DNA of 64,000 nucleotides, taken from assembly GCA_947494705.1 (NCBI GenBank), contig CANLVN010000002.1:620001-684000 (forward strand), given 5' to 3'. Positions 25,069 to 34,105 of this stretch are shown here, piece after piece. How positions within the stretch are numbered: the stretch's first letter is position 1; the number at the start of each line of letters is the position of its first letter. The translations under genes were made by a program, and so were the position numbers. The notes below the pieces were generated by a model, which worked only from the letters and a program-made list of their open reading frames with translations, made no database searches and had not been told where the DNA came from. This stretch comes from an uncultured Erythrobacter sp. Its GTDB lineage: Bacteria > Pseudomonadota > Alphaproteobacteria > Sphingomonadales > Sphingomonadaceae.

Positions 25069-25644
25069 ATGGTCAAGCTGAACAAGATTTATACCCGCAC
25101 CGGTGACGATGGGACGACGGGGCTGGTCGATGGCTCGCGCTTGCCCAAACATGCCTCGCGCATGGTTGCGATCGGGGCGGTGGACGAGGTCAACGCTGCG
25201 CTCGGCTTTGCCCTGCGCGAGCTGGAGGGCGAGGCCCGCGACAACGTATTTCGTATCCAGAACGACCTGTTCGACCTTGGCGCAGACCTTGCGACTCCGG
25301 CGGACGAGGACGACGATTTCTCGCCTTCGGAAATGGTGCTGCGCACCGTTCCGGCTCAGGTCGAGTGGCTTGAAGCGCGGATCGACGAGCTCACCGCGAC
25401 GCTTGAGCCGCTGACCAGCTTCATCCTTCCCGGCGGCACCGAATCCGCCGCCCGGCTGCATCTGGCGCGCACGATGGCGCGCCGGGCCGAACGCGCGATG
25501 ACCGCTGCGGCGGAAGAAGCACGGCTGAACCCTGCGGCGCTTCATTACATCAACCGGCTCTCCGACTACCTGTTTGTGCTGGGCCGGGCGATGAATGACG
25601 GCGGCGCAGCGGACATCAAGTGGGTTCCCGGAGCGAACCGCTAG
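25069..25644 (+). CDS. Cob(I)alamin adenosyltransferase, PduO type
   Basis: 191 residues. The ATP-binding motif YTRTGDDGTTGLVDGSR is near residue 8, with SRMVAIGAVDEVNAALGFAL near 30 and a C-terminal ARRAERAMTAA then INRLSDYLFVLGRAMN, all hallmarks of PduO-type ATR (not CobA). It makes adenosylcobalamin from cob(I)alamin and ATP, usually for methylmalonyl-CoA mutase. Followed by a fatty-acid enzyme gene, which is consistent with a role in short-chain acyl metabolism. Confidence 0.93.
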   Translation: MVKLNKIYTRTGDDGTTGLVDGSRLPKHASRMVAIGAVDEVNAALGFALRELEGEARDNVFRIQNDLFDLGADLATPADEDDDFSPSEMVLRTVPAQVEWLEARIDELTATLEPLTSFILPGGTESAARLHLARTMARRAERAMTAAAEEARLNPAALHYINRLSDYLFVLGRAMNDGGAADIKWVPGANR

Positions 25645-25707
25645 CCTTGTGGCCACAACCTCGCTAGGGCGGCGCCTTTGCTGCACTTGCGAAGGGAAAA
25701 TGCTGCC

Positions 25708-26577
25708 ATGCAGAAAATCGCCGTAATCGGAGCCGGTCAGATGGGCACCGGGATCGCCCAGACAGTCGCCGCGAACGGAATGCAGGTGATGCTCTCCGAC
25801 ATCGACCTCGCCAGCGCGGAAGCGGGCAAGGCAAGGGTCGACAAGGCGGTCGCCAAGCTGGTCGGTCGGGGCAAGATGGAAGCCGATGCTGCCGAAAAGC
25901 TGCTCGCGAAAATCACCCCGGTTGCAGACTACAAGCCGATGGCCGAGGCCGACCTCATCATCGAGGCTGCGACCGAGAAGGAAGAGGTCAAGAACGCGAT
26001 TTTCGACGCCGTCGGAAAGGTCCTTGCCGACGACGCCGTGATGGCTTCCAACACCAGTTCGATCCCGATCACCCGCATGGCGAACCATTCGCCCGATCCG
26101 GCGCGCTTCATCGGGCTGCACTTCTTCAATCCGGTGCCCGTCATGGGCCTGATCGAGGTCATTCCCGGCCTCGCGACCGCGCAGGAGACCACGGACCGCG
26201 TCACTGCCTTTGCCGAAGGGCTGGGCAAGCAGGTCGTGCTTTCACAGGACGAGCCGGGCTTTGTCGTCAACCGCATCCTTCTGCCGATGATCAACGAGGC
26301 GGTCTTCGTGCTGGGTCAGTCGACCGCAGGGATCGAGGATATCGACAAGGGCTGCCGTCTTGGCCTGAACCACCCGATGGGCCCACTGCAACTGGCGGAT
26401 TTTGTCGGGCTGGACACCTGCCTCGACATTATCAAGGTGCTCTACAAGACCACGCGCGACAGCAAGTATCGCCCTGCGCCGCTGCTGGTGAAGTATGTCG
26501 AAGCGGGCTGGCTGGGCCGCAAGAGCGGACGCGGTTTCTACGATTACAGCGATGAGACGCCTGTTCCAACGCGTTGA
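25708..26577 (+). CDS. 3-hydroxybutyryl-CoA (3-hydroxyacyl-CoA) dehydrogenase
   Basis: 289 residues from ATG 25708, with GAAGGGA upstream. An NAD-binding Rossmann motif GAGQMGTGIAQ is at residue 8, followed by SNTSSIPITRMA, the catalytic HFFNPVPVMGLIEVIPG, and a C-terminal GRKSGRGFYDY. It oxidises 3-hydroxyacyl-CoA to 3-ketoacyl-CoA, probably short chain (Hbd/PaaH group). An in-frame start at 25678 adds ten residues and has no ribosome site. Confidence 0.93.
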   Translation: MQKIAVIGAGQMGTGIAQTVAANGMQVMLSDIDLASAEAGKARVDKAVAKLVGRGKMEADAAEKLLAKITPVADYKPMAEADLIIEAATEKEEVKNAIFDAVGKVLADDAVMASNTSSIPITRMANHSPDPARFIGLHFFNPVPVMGLIEVIPGLATAQETTDRVTAFAEGLGKQVVLSQDEPGFVVNRILLPMINEAVFVLGQSTAGIEDIDKGCRLGLNHPMGPLQLADFVGLDTCLDIIKVLYKTTRDSKYRPAPLLVKYVEAGWLGRKSGRGFYDYSDETPVPTR

Positions 26578-26641
26578 GTTGCGGGAGATTCTCGGAACTC
26601 GCACCGGGGGGTGCCGTTGATCTCGTATTAGGAGAGCAAGA

Positions 26642-26965
26642 ATGACACCCCCCATCCAGGAAATGACCAAATATTCCGGCGAACGTTCGGAAAACGACGA
26701 AATGGCCCCCGAACTGCACAACAGCGAGCAGATCGACCGCGCATCGCAGGCCCAGCATGTCGCGAAACAGGCCAAGGAGCACCGTCACAAGGCCGCAGGC
26801 GGTACGGAAAGCCGCAAGGCGCATTCACCGGGCGTCGATAACGTTGCTGGCAACGAAAGCGACATGGTCGATGAAATGCGCGACATGGAAGAGAGCGGCG
26901 ACATCGACAACGGCGCCTATGAGGGCGAGCCGAACCACGACGACAATACGTCGAAATATTCCTGA
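26642..26965 (+). CDS. Hypothetical acidic hydrophilic protein
   Basis: 107 residues with an AGGAGA-type site just upstream of ATG 26642. Very hydrophilic, rich in Asp, Glu, His, Asn and Ser, with no signal peptide or membrane segment, so probably disordered. I recognise no domain. Its reading frame shows the coding bias of its neighbours and it has its own ribosome site, which is why I list it. It is a stand-alone gene after the dehydrogenase. Confidence 0.6.
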   Translation: MTPPIQEMTKYSGERSENDEMAPELHNSEQIDRASQAQHVAKQAKEHRHKAAGGTESRKAHSPGVDNVAGNESDMVDEMRDMEESGDIDNGAYEGEPNHDDNTSKYS

Positions 26966-27006
26966 GCGACTTAGCTCCGGCTGGCGTAATATGCCGGGCC
27001 GGTGAA

Positions 27007-27477
27007 CTAATCCGCGCGTTCGAGAACGCCAGGCGTCGTTCCTCCGGGAGGTGCGATCGCTGGCGCTCCCGGCGCCGCGCGACTGGTGATTTTGCCCTGT
27101 CCCGACTTGCTGTTTGATGGTGCGGAAGGGGCGGACGGCCCCGACCCGCTGCCGCCATATCGCGGAGCGAAATCGCCGAACACCTCATCCACTTCATCGT
27201 CCGAGCTGTCCTTGGCAGCCCAGCCCGAAAAGCCGTTGGCCTGGCTCACCGTGTCGGTGTTCCAGTCATCGGCAAGCGGCTCGTCCGACCAGCTCGGCTG
27301 CGGCTCTGCGGGTGCCTCCGCAGCAACCGGGGCAACAGCCTCATTCGATGTCTCAGGCTCGCTCTGGTCGAGAGGCACGAGCATGCCCACCGCATAGGGC
27401 GCAAAGACGGCCAGCACCACTACGGCCCCGGCAAAGCCGAACGCCAGTTTCCGGTTCGCAAATAGACTCATCGACAT
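27007..27477 (-). CDS. Hypothetical single-pass membrane protein with Pro/Ala-rich tail
   Basis: 156 residues from ATG 27477 (ATG 27471 is equally possible). One N-terminal transmembrane helix (about residues 10-32, LAFGFAGAVVVLAVFAPYAVG), then an acidic, Pro/Ala/Ser/Gly-rich exported or periplasmic region. No known domain. It lies directly downstream of mutS on the same strand, about 70 bases after the mutS stop, with no terminator seen between them. Confidence 0.6.
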   Translation of the reverse strand: MSMSLFANRKLAFGFAGAVVVLAVFAPYAVGMLVPLDQSEPETSNEAVAPVAAEAPAEPQPSWSDEPLADDWNTDTVSQANGFSGWAAKDSSDDEVDEVFGDFAPRYGGSGSGPSAPSAPSNSKSGQGKITSRAAPGAPAIAPPGGTTPGVLERAD

Positions 27478-27545
27478 GGCGGCAGACTTAGCCCGAAGAG
27501 GGTTAAGGATTGGTAGAATCCGGGGGCTCTCCCACGGTCGCGCGC

Positions 27546-30176
27546 TCAATCCAGCCCGCGCTTCAACTCGTATAGCAGCTCCAGCGCGTCGCGCGGCGAC
27601 AAGGCATCGAGATCGGCTTCGCGCAATTGTCCCGCCAGCTTCTGTTCGGCGGTCTCGACCGGCTCGCTAACCGCTGCGGCTGCAAATAGCGGCAATTCGC
27701 CTAGCCCCGCCGCCAGCCCACCGGTTTCGTTGCGCGCCGCCTCGAGCTTTTCGAGCACGGCCTTTGCGCGCTTGACCACCGGCTGCGGCACGCCTGCGAG
27801 CTTTGCGACGGCGAGGCCATAGGAACGGTCGGCGGGCCCTTCGGACAGTTCGTGGAGCAGGACGAGGTCGCCTTTCCACTCACGCGCGCGGACATGATGC
27901 AGGCTCAGTTGCTCGCAGGTTTCGGCTAGCCTGGCGAGCTCGTGATAATGCGTTGCGAACAGGCAGCGACACCGATTGTGCGAATGCACCGCTTCCACGA
28001 CCGCCCAGGCAAGCGCCAGCCCGTCATAGGTCGAAGTTCCGCGCCCCACCTCGTCGAGGATGACGAAACTGCGGTCCGTCGCCTGCGCGAGGATTGCGGC
28101 GGTCTCGACCATCTCGACCATGAAGGTCGAGCGCCCGCGCGCGAGGTTGTCCGATGCGCCGACGCGGCTGAACAGGCGGTCGACGATACCGATCCGCGCG
28201 GAGCTGGCCGGAACGAAGCAGCCCGCCTGCGCCATGAGCACGATCAGTGCGTTCTGGCGAAGGAAGGTCGACTTGCCGCCCATGTTCGGCCCGCCGATCA
28301 GCCATAGCCGGTCTTGCTCGTTCAACGTGCAATCGTTGGCGACGAAGCGGTCACCCACCTTGGCCAGCGCGGCTTCTACGACGGGATGGCGCCCGCCGGT
28401 GATCGCCAGCGCGGCGTCATCGATAATGTCCGGGCGGCACCAGTCGCCCTCTGCGCCGCGTTCGGCATTCCCGGCGCTCACGTCGATCCGCGCGAGCGCG
28501 GCGGCGGTTTCTGCGATGGCCTCGCGCGCTGCCGAAACTTCGCCGACAAGCTCTTCGAAATGCGCTTCCTCCGCTGCCAGGGCGCGTCCTCCGGCTTCGG
28601 AAATGCGCGAAGCTTCTTCGTGCAGGGACAGCGAATTGAACCGCACCGCCCCTTTCATCGTCTGGCGGTGGGTGAAACCGCTATCGGCCGCCATCAGCGC
28701 GTCGCCATGACGGCTGGGCACTTCGATGAAATATCCGAGCACACCGTTATGCTTGATCTTGAGCGAGGATATGCCGGTCTCGTCGCGATAGCGTGCTTCC
28801 ATCGCGGCAATCGCGCGCCGGGCATTGCCGGAGACTTCGCGCAATTCGTCGAGGCTCGCATCGTAGCCTTCGGCAATGAAGCCGCCATTGCCTCGCTCCG
28901 TCGGAGGAGAGGCGACCAGTGCGCGGGCCATGAGGTCGATCAGCGCGCCGTGACCGGTGAGTTCGGGCAGCAACCGGTCGAGCAGGGGCGGGCGATCCGC
29001 CTCTCGCGTCAGCCAGTCATGGAGCCGGGCCGCTTCGCCCAGTCCATCCCGCACCTGTCCAAGATCTCGCGGCGAACCGCGCCCCGCGACGATCCGCCCC
29101 AGCGCGCGCCCGATATCGGGCAGGGATCGCAAGGCATCGCGCAAATTCGCCCGCTCGACAGGACGTGCGCGCCAGAACTCGACCAGCGCAAGCCGGTCCT
29201 CGATGCTCGCGCGGTCCAGCAGGGGCGCGGAGAGGTCTTCGGCCAGCAGCCGCGAACCCGCCCCGGTCGAACAGCGATCGAGCGCCGCGATCAGGCTCCC
29301 GCTGCGACCGCCCCCGGCGCTTTCGAGGATTTCGAGACTGGTCCGCGTTGCCTCGTCCATGGCCATGCCCGATGCCCCGGCGCGCAAACGCGGCGGCAGA
29401 AGCAGCGGCAGCGTGCCGCGCCCGACATGTTCGAGATAGGCCACCAGCCCGCCCGCCGCCGCCAGCATCGCGCGGCTGAAATCGCCGAAACCGTCGAGCG
29501 TCGAGACTCCATGCACGCGGCACAGCGCCTCCGCGCCGCCGTCGCTGGAAAAGGTGCTGCGGGCGTGGAAGGTCGGCTCTTCGGGGCCGTGTTCCCAGTC
29601 TTCGGGCACGACGATTTCCGTGGCCCCCAGCCGCGCCAGTTCCGCTCCCAGCAGTTCCGGCGCGCATTCTTCGAGCACCATCGCACCGGTCGAGATATCG
29701 ACGCTGGCGATACCAATGGCCCCGCGCACTTCGGCAAGCGCGGCCAGCATGTTCGCCTGGCGGGGATTGAGCAGCGCTTCTTCGGTCAGCGTGCCTGCGG
29801 TCACGAACCGGACGATATCGCGGGCCACCAGCACCTTGGACGAAGGCTTGCCTTCGCGTTTCGCGCGCGCCTTGGCCTCGTCGGGCGTTTCGACCTGTTC
29901 GGCAATCGCGACGCGCTGCCCCGCCTTGATGAGCCTCGCGAGATAGCCTTCCGCCGAATGGACCGGCACGCCGCACATCGCCACGGGCTCGCCACCATGC
30001 TCGCCGCGCGAGGTCAGCGCGATGTCGAGGATGCCAGCCGCGACCTTGGCATCGTCGAAGAACAACTCGAAGAAGTCGCCCATCCGGTAGAACAGCAGCG
30101 AATCCCCCGCCTCGCGCTTCAGCGCGAGATATTGCTCCATCATCGGAGTGGGCTTGGAAGAAGTGCCGGCGGCCAT
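27546..30176 (-). CDS. mutS: DNA mismatch repair protein MutS
   Basis: 876 residues. The mismatch-reading Phe-x-Glu motif is in MGDFFELFF near residue 35. The ABC-type Walker A GGPNMGGKSTFLRQ, Walker B FVILDEVGRGTSTYDG and a trailing FATHYHELARL are present. The protein finds mismatches and recruits MutL; mutL is not in the window. It diverges from maeB, with about 140 bases between starts. Long frames on the opposite strand here are shadows. Confidence 0.97.
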   Translation of the reverse strand: MAAGTSSKPTPMMEQYLALKREAGDSLLFYRMGDFFELFFDDAKVAAGILDIALTSRGEHGGEPVAMCGVPVHSAEGYLARLIKAGQRVAIAEQVETPDEAKARAKREGKPSSKVLVARDIVRFVTAGTLTEEALLNPRQANMLAALAEVRGAIGIASVDISTGAMVLEECAPELLGAELARLGATEIVVPEDWEHGPEEPTFHARSTFSSDGGAEALCRVHGVSTLDGFGDFSRAMLAAAGGLVAYLEHVGRGTLPLLLPPRLRAGASGMAMDEATRTSLEILESAGGGRSGSLIAALDRCSTGAGSRLLAEDLSAPLLDRASIEDRLALVEFWRARPVERANLRDALRSLPDIGRALGRIVAGRGSPRDLGQVRDGLGEAARLHDWLTREADRPPLLDRLLPELTGHGALIDLMARALVASPPTERGNGGFIAEGYDASLDELREVSGNARRAIAAMEARYRDETGISSLKIKHNGVLGYFIEVPSRHGDALMAADSGFTHRQTMKGAVRFNSLSLHEEASRISEAGGRALAAEEAHFEELVGEVSAAREAIAETAAALARIDVSAGNAERGAEGDWCRPDIIDDAALAITGGRHPVVEAALAKVGDRFVANDCTLNEQDRLWLIGGPNMGGKSTFLRQNALIVLMAQAGCFVPASSARIGIVDRLFSRVGASDNLARGRSTFMVEMVETAAILAQATDRSFVILDEVGRGTSTYDGLALAWAVVEAVHSHNRCRCLFATHYHELARLAETCEQLSLHHVRAREWKGDLVLLHELSEGPADRSYGLAVAKLAGVPQPVVKRAKAVLEKLEAARNETGGLAAGLGELPLFAAAAVSEPVETAEQKLAGQLREADLDALSPRDALELLYELKRGLD

Positions 30177-30315
30177 GGGTAGGGACTAGCGCCCGACACA
30201 GCGATTCGGGAGGGGAGGGCGCGACTTATCCCGCGCGCTTTCGCCCTATCATCTGTCACAGGTGCGCGCTAAGCCAAGAGTCGACTTCATTCGACGGCAC
30301 GCAAGGGGGAAATTC

Positions 30316-32583
30316 ATGGCTGAAACAGACGAAACGCAAAGCGGGTTCACCAGCCGCGAGGCGTTATTCTACCACGAGACCATCCGGCCCGGTAAGCTGG
30401 AGATCGTCGCGACCAAGCCGATGACTTCGCAGCGCGACCTCAGCCTCGCCTATTCCCCCGGCGTCGCGGTTCCTGTCGAGGCGATTGCAAACGACCCGAA
30501 GCTCGCCGCGCGCTACACCGCCAAGGCGAACCTCGTTGCGGTCATCTCCAACGGCACCGCCATCCTCGGCCTCGGCAATCTCGGTGCGCTTGCGTCGAAG
30601 CCGGTGATGGAGGGCAAGGCGGTGCTGTTCAAGCGCTTCGCCGATGTCGATTCGATCGATATCGAACTCGACACCGAAGACCCCGAAGCGTTCATCAACG
30701 CGGTCGCGCTGATGGAGCCGAGCTTTGGCGGGATCAACCTTGAGGATATCAAGGCACCCGAATGCTTCATCATCGAGCAGGCGCTGCGCGAGCGGATGAA
30801 CATTCCGATCATGCACGACGATCAGCACGGCACCGCGATTATCACCGCGGCCGGTCTGCTCAATGCGTGTCACCTGACCGATCGCGACATCAAGGACGTG
30901 AAGGTCGTGGTGAACGGCGCGGGCGCGGCGGCAATCGCCTGCACCGCCCTCATCAAGGCGATGGGCGTGAGCCACGAAAACGTCATCATGTGCGACCGCA
31001 AGGGACCGATCACTCCCGGTCGCGAAAACGTCGACCAGTGGAAGAGCGCGCATGCGGTCGCAACCGATGCGACCACTCTCGAGGAAGCGCTGAATGGTGC
31101 GGACATCTTCCTTGGCCTGTCGGCGGCAGGCGCGCTGAAACCGGAATGGGTTGAGAAGATGGCGGACAAGCCGATCATCTTTGCGATGGCCAACCCGGTG
31201 CCCGAAATCATGCCCGACGAGGCGAAGGCCGTGCGCCCCGATGCGATCATCGCCACCGGGCGCAGCGACTTTCCCAACCAGGTCAACAACGTGCTGGGCT
31301 TCCCGTTCATCTTCCGCGGGGCGCTGGACGTGCAGGCGACGACGATCAACGAGGAAATGAAGGTGGCTGCCGCCACCGCCATCGCCGAACTCGCGCGCGA
31401 CCGCGTGCCAGAGGAAGTCGCGGCGGCCTATGGCAAGAACCAGAAGTTCGGGACCGACTACATCATTCCCGCCCCGTTCGATCCGCGCCTGATCGAGGTC
31501 GTCTCCTCTGCCGTGGCCAAGGCTGCGATGGATTCGGGCGTCGCGCAGATGCGGATCGAGGATTTCGACGAATACCGCCACCAGCTCAAGTCGCGCCTCA
31601 ACCCGACCACCGCCGTGCTCACGGGCGTCTATAACGAGGCACGCGCCAATCCCAAGCGCATGGTTTTTGCCGAAGCGGAAGAGGATGTCGTGCTGCGCGC
31701 GGCGATCCAGTACCGCGACTTCGGCTATGGCACGCCTGTTCTGGTCGGGCGGACCAAGGCGGTGCTCGACAAGCTGCACCAGCTTTCGGTTTCCGATCCG
31801 GGCGGTTTCGAGATCCAGAACTCCGCCGACAGCGAGCATGTGCCCGCGATGGTCGACTATCTCTACAAGCGGCTTCAGCGGCGCGGCTATACCGAGCGCG
31901 ACGTGCGCCGCATGGTCAATCAGGAGCGCAACGTCTTTGCCGCGCTGCTGGTCGCCCTGGGCCATGGCGAGGGGATGATCACCGGTCTCACCCGCCCCTT
32001 TGCGCAGACCGCGAAGGACGTGAACCGGGTGCTCGACCCCAAGCCCGACGCGGTGCCGTTCGGCATCCACATGATGATCGGCAAAAACCACACCACCTTC
32101 CTCGCCGACACGACCATCAACGAACGCCCCACCGCAATCGAACTGGCGCATATTGCGCGCGAAACCGCTGCCGTGGCGCGCCGCATGGGTCACGAACCGC
32201 GCGTGGCCTTCCTGTCCTATTCGACCTTCGGCAACCCGTCGGGCCAATGGCTGGGCAATATCCGTGAGGCGGTCACGATCCTCGACCGCGAGGGCTGCGA
32301 TTTCGAATATGAAGGCGAAATGGCGCCCGACGCTGCGCTCAATCCCAAGGTGATGCAGCTTTATCCGTTCAGCCGCCTGTCGGCTCCGGCCAACGTGCTC
32401 ATCATGCCGGGCCTGCAATCGGCAAACCTGTCGGCCAAGATGCTGCGCGAACTGGGCGCGAACACCACGATCGGCCCGATGCTGATCGGTATGGAAAAGC
32501 CGGTGCAGATCGTTCCGATGACGGCGATCGCACCCGACGTCCTGACTCTCGCAGTGCTGTCGAGCGCGGGGATCGTGGGCTGA
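30316..32583 (+). CDS. maeB: NADP-dependent malic enzyme with phosphotransacetylase-like domain
   Basis: 755 residues from ATG 30316, with an AAGGGGGA site. The N-terminal malic enzyme part (about 1-430) has SPGVAVPVEAIANDPKLAAR, then IMHDDQHGTAIITAAGLLNA and VVVNGAGAAAIACTALI. The C-terminal part (about 440-755) is a phosphotransacetylase-like domain, which in MaeB serves regulation, not catalysis. It decarboxylates malate to pyruvate, giving NADPH. The length and fusion are normal for proteobacteria. Confidence 0.96.
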   Translation: MAETDETQSGFTSREALFYHETIRPGKLEIVATKPMTSQRDLSLAYSPGVAVPVEAIANDPKLAARYTAKANLVAVISNGTAILGLGNLGALASKPVMEGKAVLFKRFADVDSIDIELDTEDPEAFINAVALMEPSFGGINLEDIKAPECFIIEQALRERMNIPIMHDDQHGTAIITAAGLLNACHLTDRDIKDVKVVVNGAGAAAIACTALIKAMGVSHENVIMCDRKGPITPGRENVDQWKSAHAVATDATTLEEALNGADIFLGLSAAGALKPEWVEKMADKPIIFAMANPVPEIMPDEAKAVRPDAIIATGRSDFPNQVNNVLGFPFIFRGALDVQATTINEEMKVAAATAIAELARDRVPEEVAAAYGKNQKFGTDYIIPAPFDPRLIEVVSSAVAKAAMDSGVAQMRIEDFDEYRHQLKSRLNPTTAVLTGVYNEARANPKRMVFAEAEEDVVLRAAIQYRDFGYGTPVLVGRTKAVLDKLHQLSVSDPGGFEIQNSADSEHVPAMVDYLYKRLQRRGYTERDVRRMVNQERNVFAALLVALGHGEGMITGLTRPFAQTAKDVNRVLDPKPDAVPFGIHMMIGKNHTTFLADTTINERPTAIELAHIARETAAVARRMGHEPRVAFLSYSTFGNPSGQWLGNIREAVTILDREGCDFEYEGEMAPDAALNPKVMQLYPFSRLSAPANVLIMPGLQSANLSAKMLRELGANTTIGPMLIGMEKPVQIVPMTAIAPDVLTLAVLSSAGIVG

Positions 32584-32586
32584 CCG

Positions 32587-32617
32587 TAAAAAAGGCCCGG
32601 CTTGCACAGCCGGGCCT
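32587..32617 (-). terminator. Strong hairpin terminator between maeB and the ferritin-like gene
   Basis: A 10-bp stem AGGCCCGGCT/AGCCGGGCCT with a 5-base loop. On the minus strand it is followed by a run of T residues, so it mainly ends the ferritin-like gene; on the plus strand the T run is short. It may act in both directions. Confidence 0.8.
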
Positions 32618-32661
32618 GATTTATCGTTCTGGTTTTAGTTGGATACGACCAACCGCGGGGC

Positions 32662-33162
32662 TCACGCGGCCATCGCTTCCTTGTTGATCTTGCCAACCGC
32701 AAGGCCAGTCATCCGGGCGTCGCCACCACGCGTCTCTTCGAGAGCTTCGCGCAGGACATCGGCATCCTTGTCGAGCCCAAGACGTTCGGCAAAGGCGGTT
32801 GCGGTACCATATCCGGCCATCGCATAGTGCGCCATGCGCTGATACTGGGTGATGATCGAGGCATCGAGAACGTCCTTGTCTTCGATGTCGGCGTTGATCG
32901 CATGGGCCTTGGCTTCCTTCACGAGGCCTTCCATACCCTTACAGAATTCGCCGTTCGGGTTCGCATCATGGCCTTCGATCAGGCTCTTGACCTGCTCCAT
33001 ACCCTTCGAGATGCCGACCACGCCGGTTTCCAGCGCATCGGTCAGTTCGCGCGACGTTGCGGCTTCGCGCAGGTCCTTGGTCACCTGCAGCGACTGCTTG
33101 TTCGCGCTGTAGATGTCCTGAAGCTGGTCGATGTAAAGGTCAGTGAGGGTGCGGATGGTCAT
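32662..33162 (-). CDS. Ferritin-like YciE/YciF-type stress protein (DUF892)
   Basis: 166 residues from ATG 33162. It begins LTDLYIDQLQDIYSANKQ, then has four helices with paired Glu and His residues (LIEGHDANPNGEF, YQRMAHYAMAGYGTATAFAE) like the DUF892 diiron four-helix proteins. They are often tied to stress or stationary phase; the metal chemistry is not proven. Single gene with its own terminator. Confidence 0.9.
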   Translation of the reverse strand: MTIRTLTDLYIDQLQDIYSANKQSLQVTKDLREAATSRELTDALETGVVGISKGMEQVKSLIEGHDANPNGEFCKGMEGLVKEAKAHAINADIEDKDVLDASIITQYQRMAHYAMAGYGTATAFAERLGLDKDADVLREALEETRGGDARMTGLAVGKINKEAMAA

Positions 33163-33305
33163 AAGCGTCTCTCTTTCGAATTTGCGTTGCATTTACCCAA
33201 CCAACGGACGCACCCGGGATTTCGTTCCGAGAAAAACCTGTTTTTACAGATATATAGGTGGGGCGGGTCTATCGTGCGATGAGCCGTGGGTCATCGCGGT
33301 CGCCG

Positions 33306-34007
33306 TCATTTGCGCCTGAAGCGGAAATACCAGACCTCGTGCCCGAAGACGGTGCGCGCCTTGTGTTCGTAGCGCGTTTCGCTCCAGCCGCTCGGGCGCT
33401 GCTGCCAGCTTTTCGGACCATCGACGACCCATTCGAACTGGTCGGTGAAACGCTGCATCACCATCAGCGCATGGCGAACATAGACCGGGTGATCGGTGCC
33501 GAAGCGGAATTCGCCGCCCGGTTTCAGCTTGTCGGCGATCATCTGTACCGGACCATCGTTCATCATCCGCCGCTTGGCATGTTTTGCCTTGGGCCAGGGG
33601 TCCGGGTGAAGCAGGTAGGCCATCGTCAACGCGCCATCGGGGATGCGCCGCAACACCTCCAGCGCATCGCCCTGGTGCAGGCGAATATTGGAAAGCGTCT
33701 GGTCCTCGATATGGGTCAGCGCCTGTGCGACTCCGTTGAGGAAGGGTTCGGCCCCGATAAAGCCGTGATTGGGTAACAGGTCCGCGCGATAGGCAAGATG
33801 CTCGCCGCCGCCGAAACCGATCTCGAAATGAAGCGGGCAATCCTCCCCGAACAGGCCTTGCGCAGTCACCGGCCCTTCGGCGGGAACGGCAATCTGCGGT
33901 AGAAGCTTGTCGACCAGACCCTGCTGGCGCGCGCGCAGGGGCTTGCCGACGCTGCGGCCGTAAAGCCGGCTGAGAGTGGTGGGGTCGCCTTCCTTGTATG
34001 CGGTCAT
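33306..34007 (-). CDS. trmB: tRNA (guanine-N7)-methyltransferase
   Basis: 233 residues from ATG 34007. An AdoMet-binding region HFEIGFGGGEHLAYRA is near residue 60, and the catalytic LLHPDPWPKAKHAKRRMM near residue 135, as in TrmB. It makes m7G46 in tRNAs. A longer frame to 34049 reaches into the upstream gap and lacks support. It diverges from the MscS-type gene by about 100 bases. Also often found beside metK; here metK is 14 kb away. Confidence 0.95.
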   Translation of the reverse strand: MTAYKEGDPTTLSRLYGRSVGKPLRARQQGLVDKLLPQIAVPAEGPVTAQGLFGEDCPLHFEIGFGGGEHLAYRADLLPNHGFIGAEPFLNGVAQALTHIEDQTLSNIRLHQGDALEVLRRIPDGALTMAYLLHPDPWPKAKHAKRRMMNDGPVQMIADKLKPGGEFRFGTDHPVYVRHALMVMQRFTDQFEWVVDGPKSWQQRPSGWSETRYEHKARTVFGHEVWYFRFRRK

Positions 34008-34105
34008 GGCACGCGCGCTAACCGCCGCATGCGGGGTATGTCCAGCCAAACTATCAGCGCATTTGGCTTGAGGGGGGCGAGCGGCTTGCCTATGGCGCGC
34101 TGGGA

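Noticed and set aside
28314..30182. 622-codon open frame on the plus strand opposite mutS
   Set aside because: It lies wholly inside the certain mutS gene, is Arg/Gln/Gly-rich with no domain, and is a GC-content shadow.
30364..32607. 747-codon open frame on the minus strand opposite maeB
   Set aside because: It is a mirror of the maeB codon pattern in GC-rich DNA, has no ribosome site or known domain, and maeB is certain.
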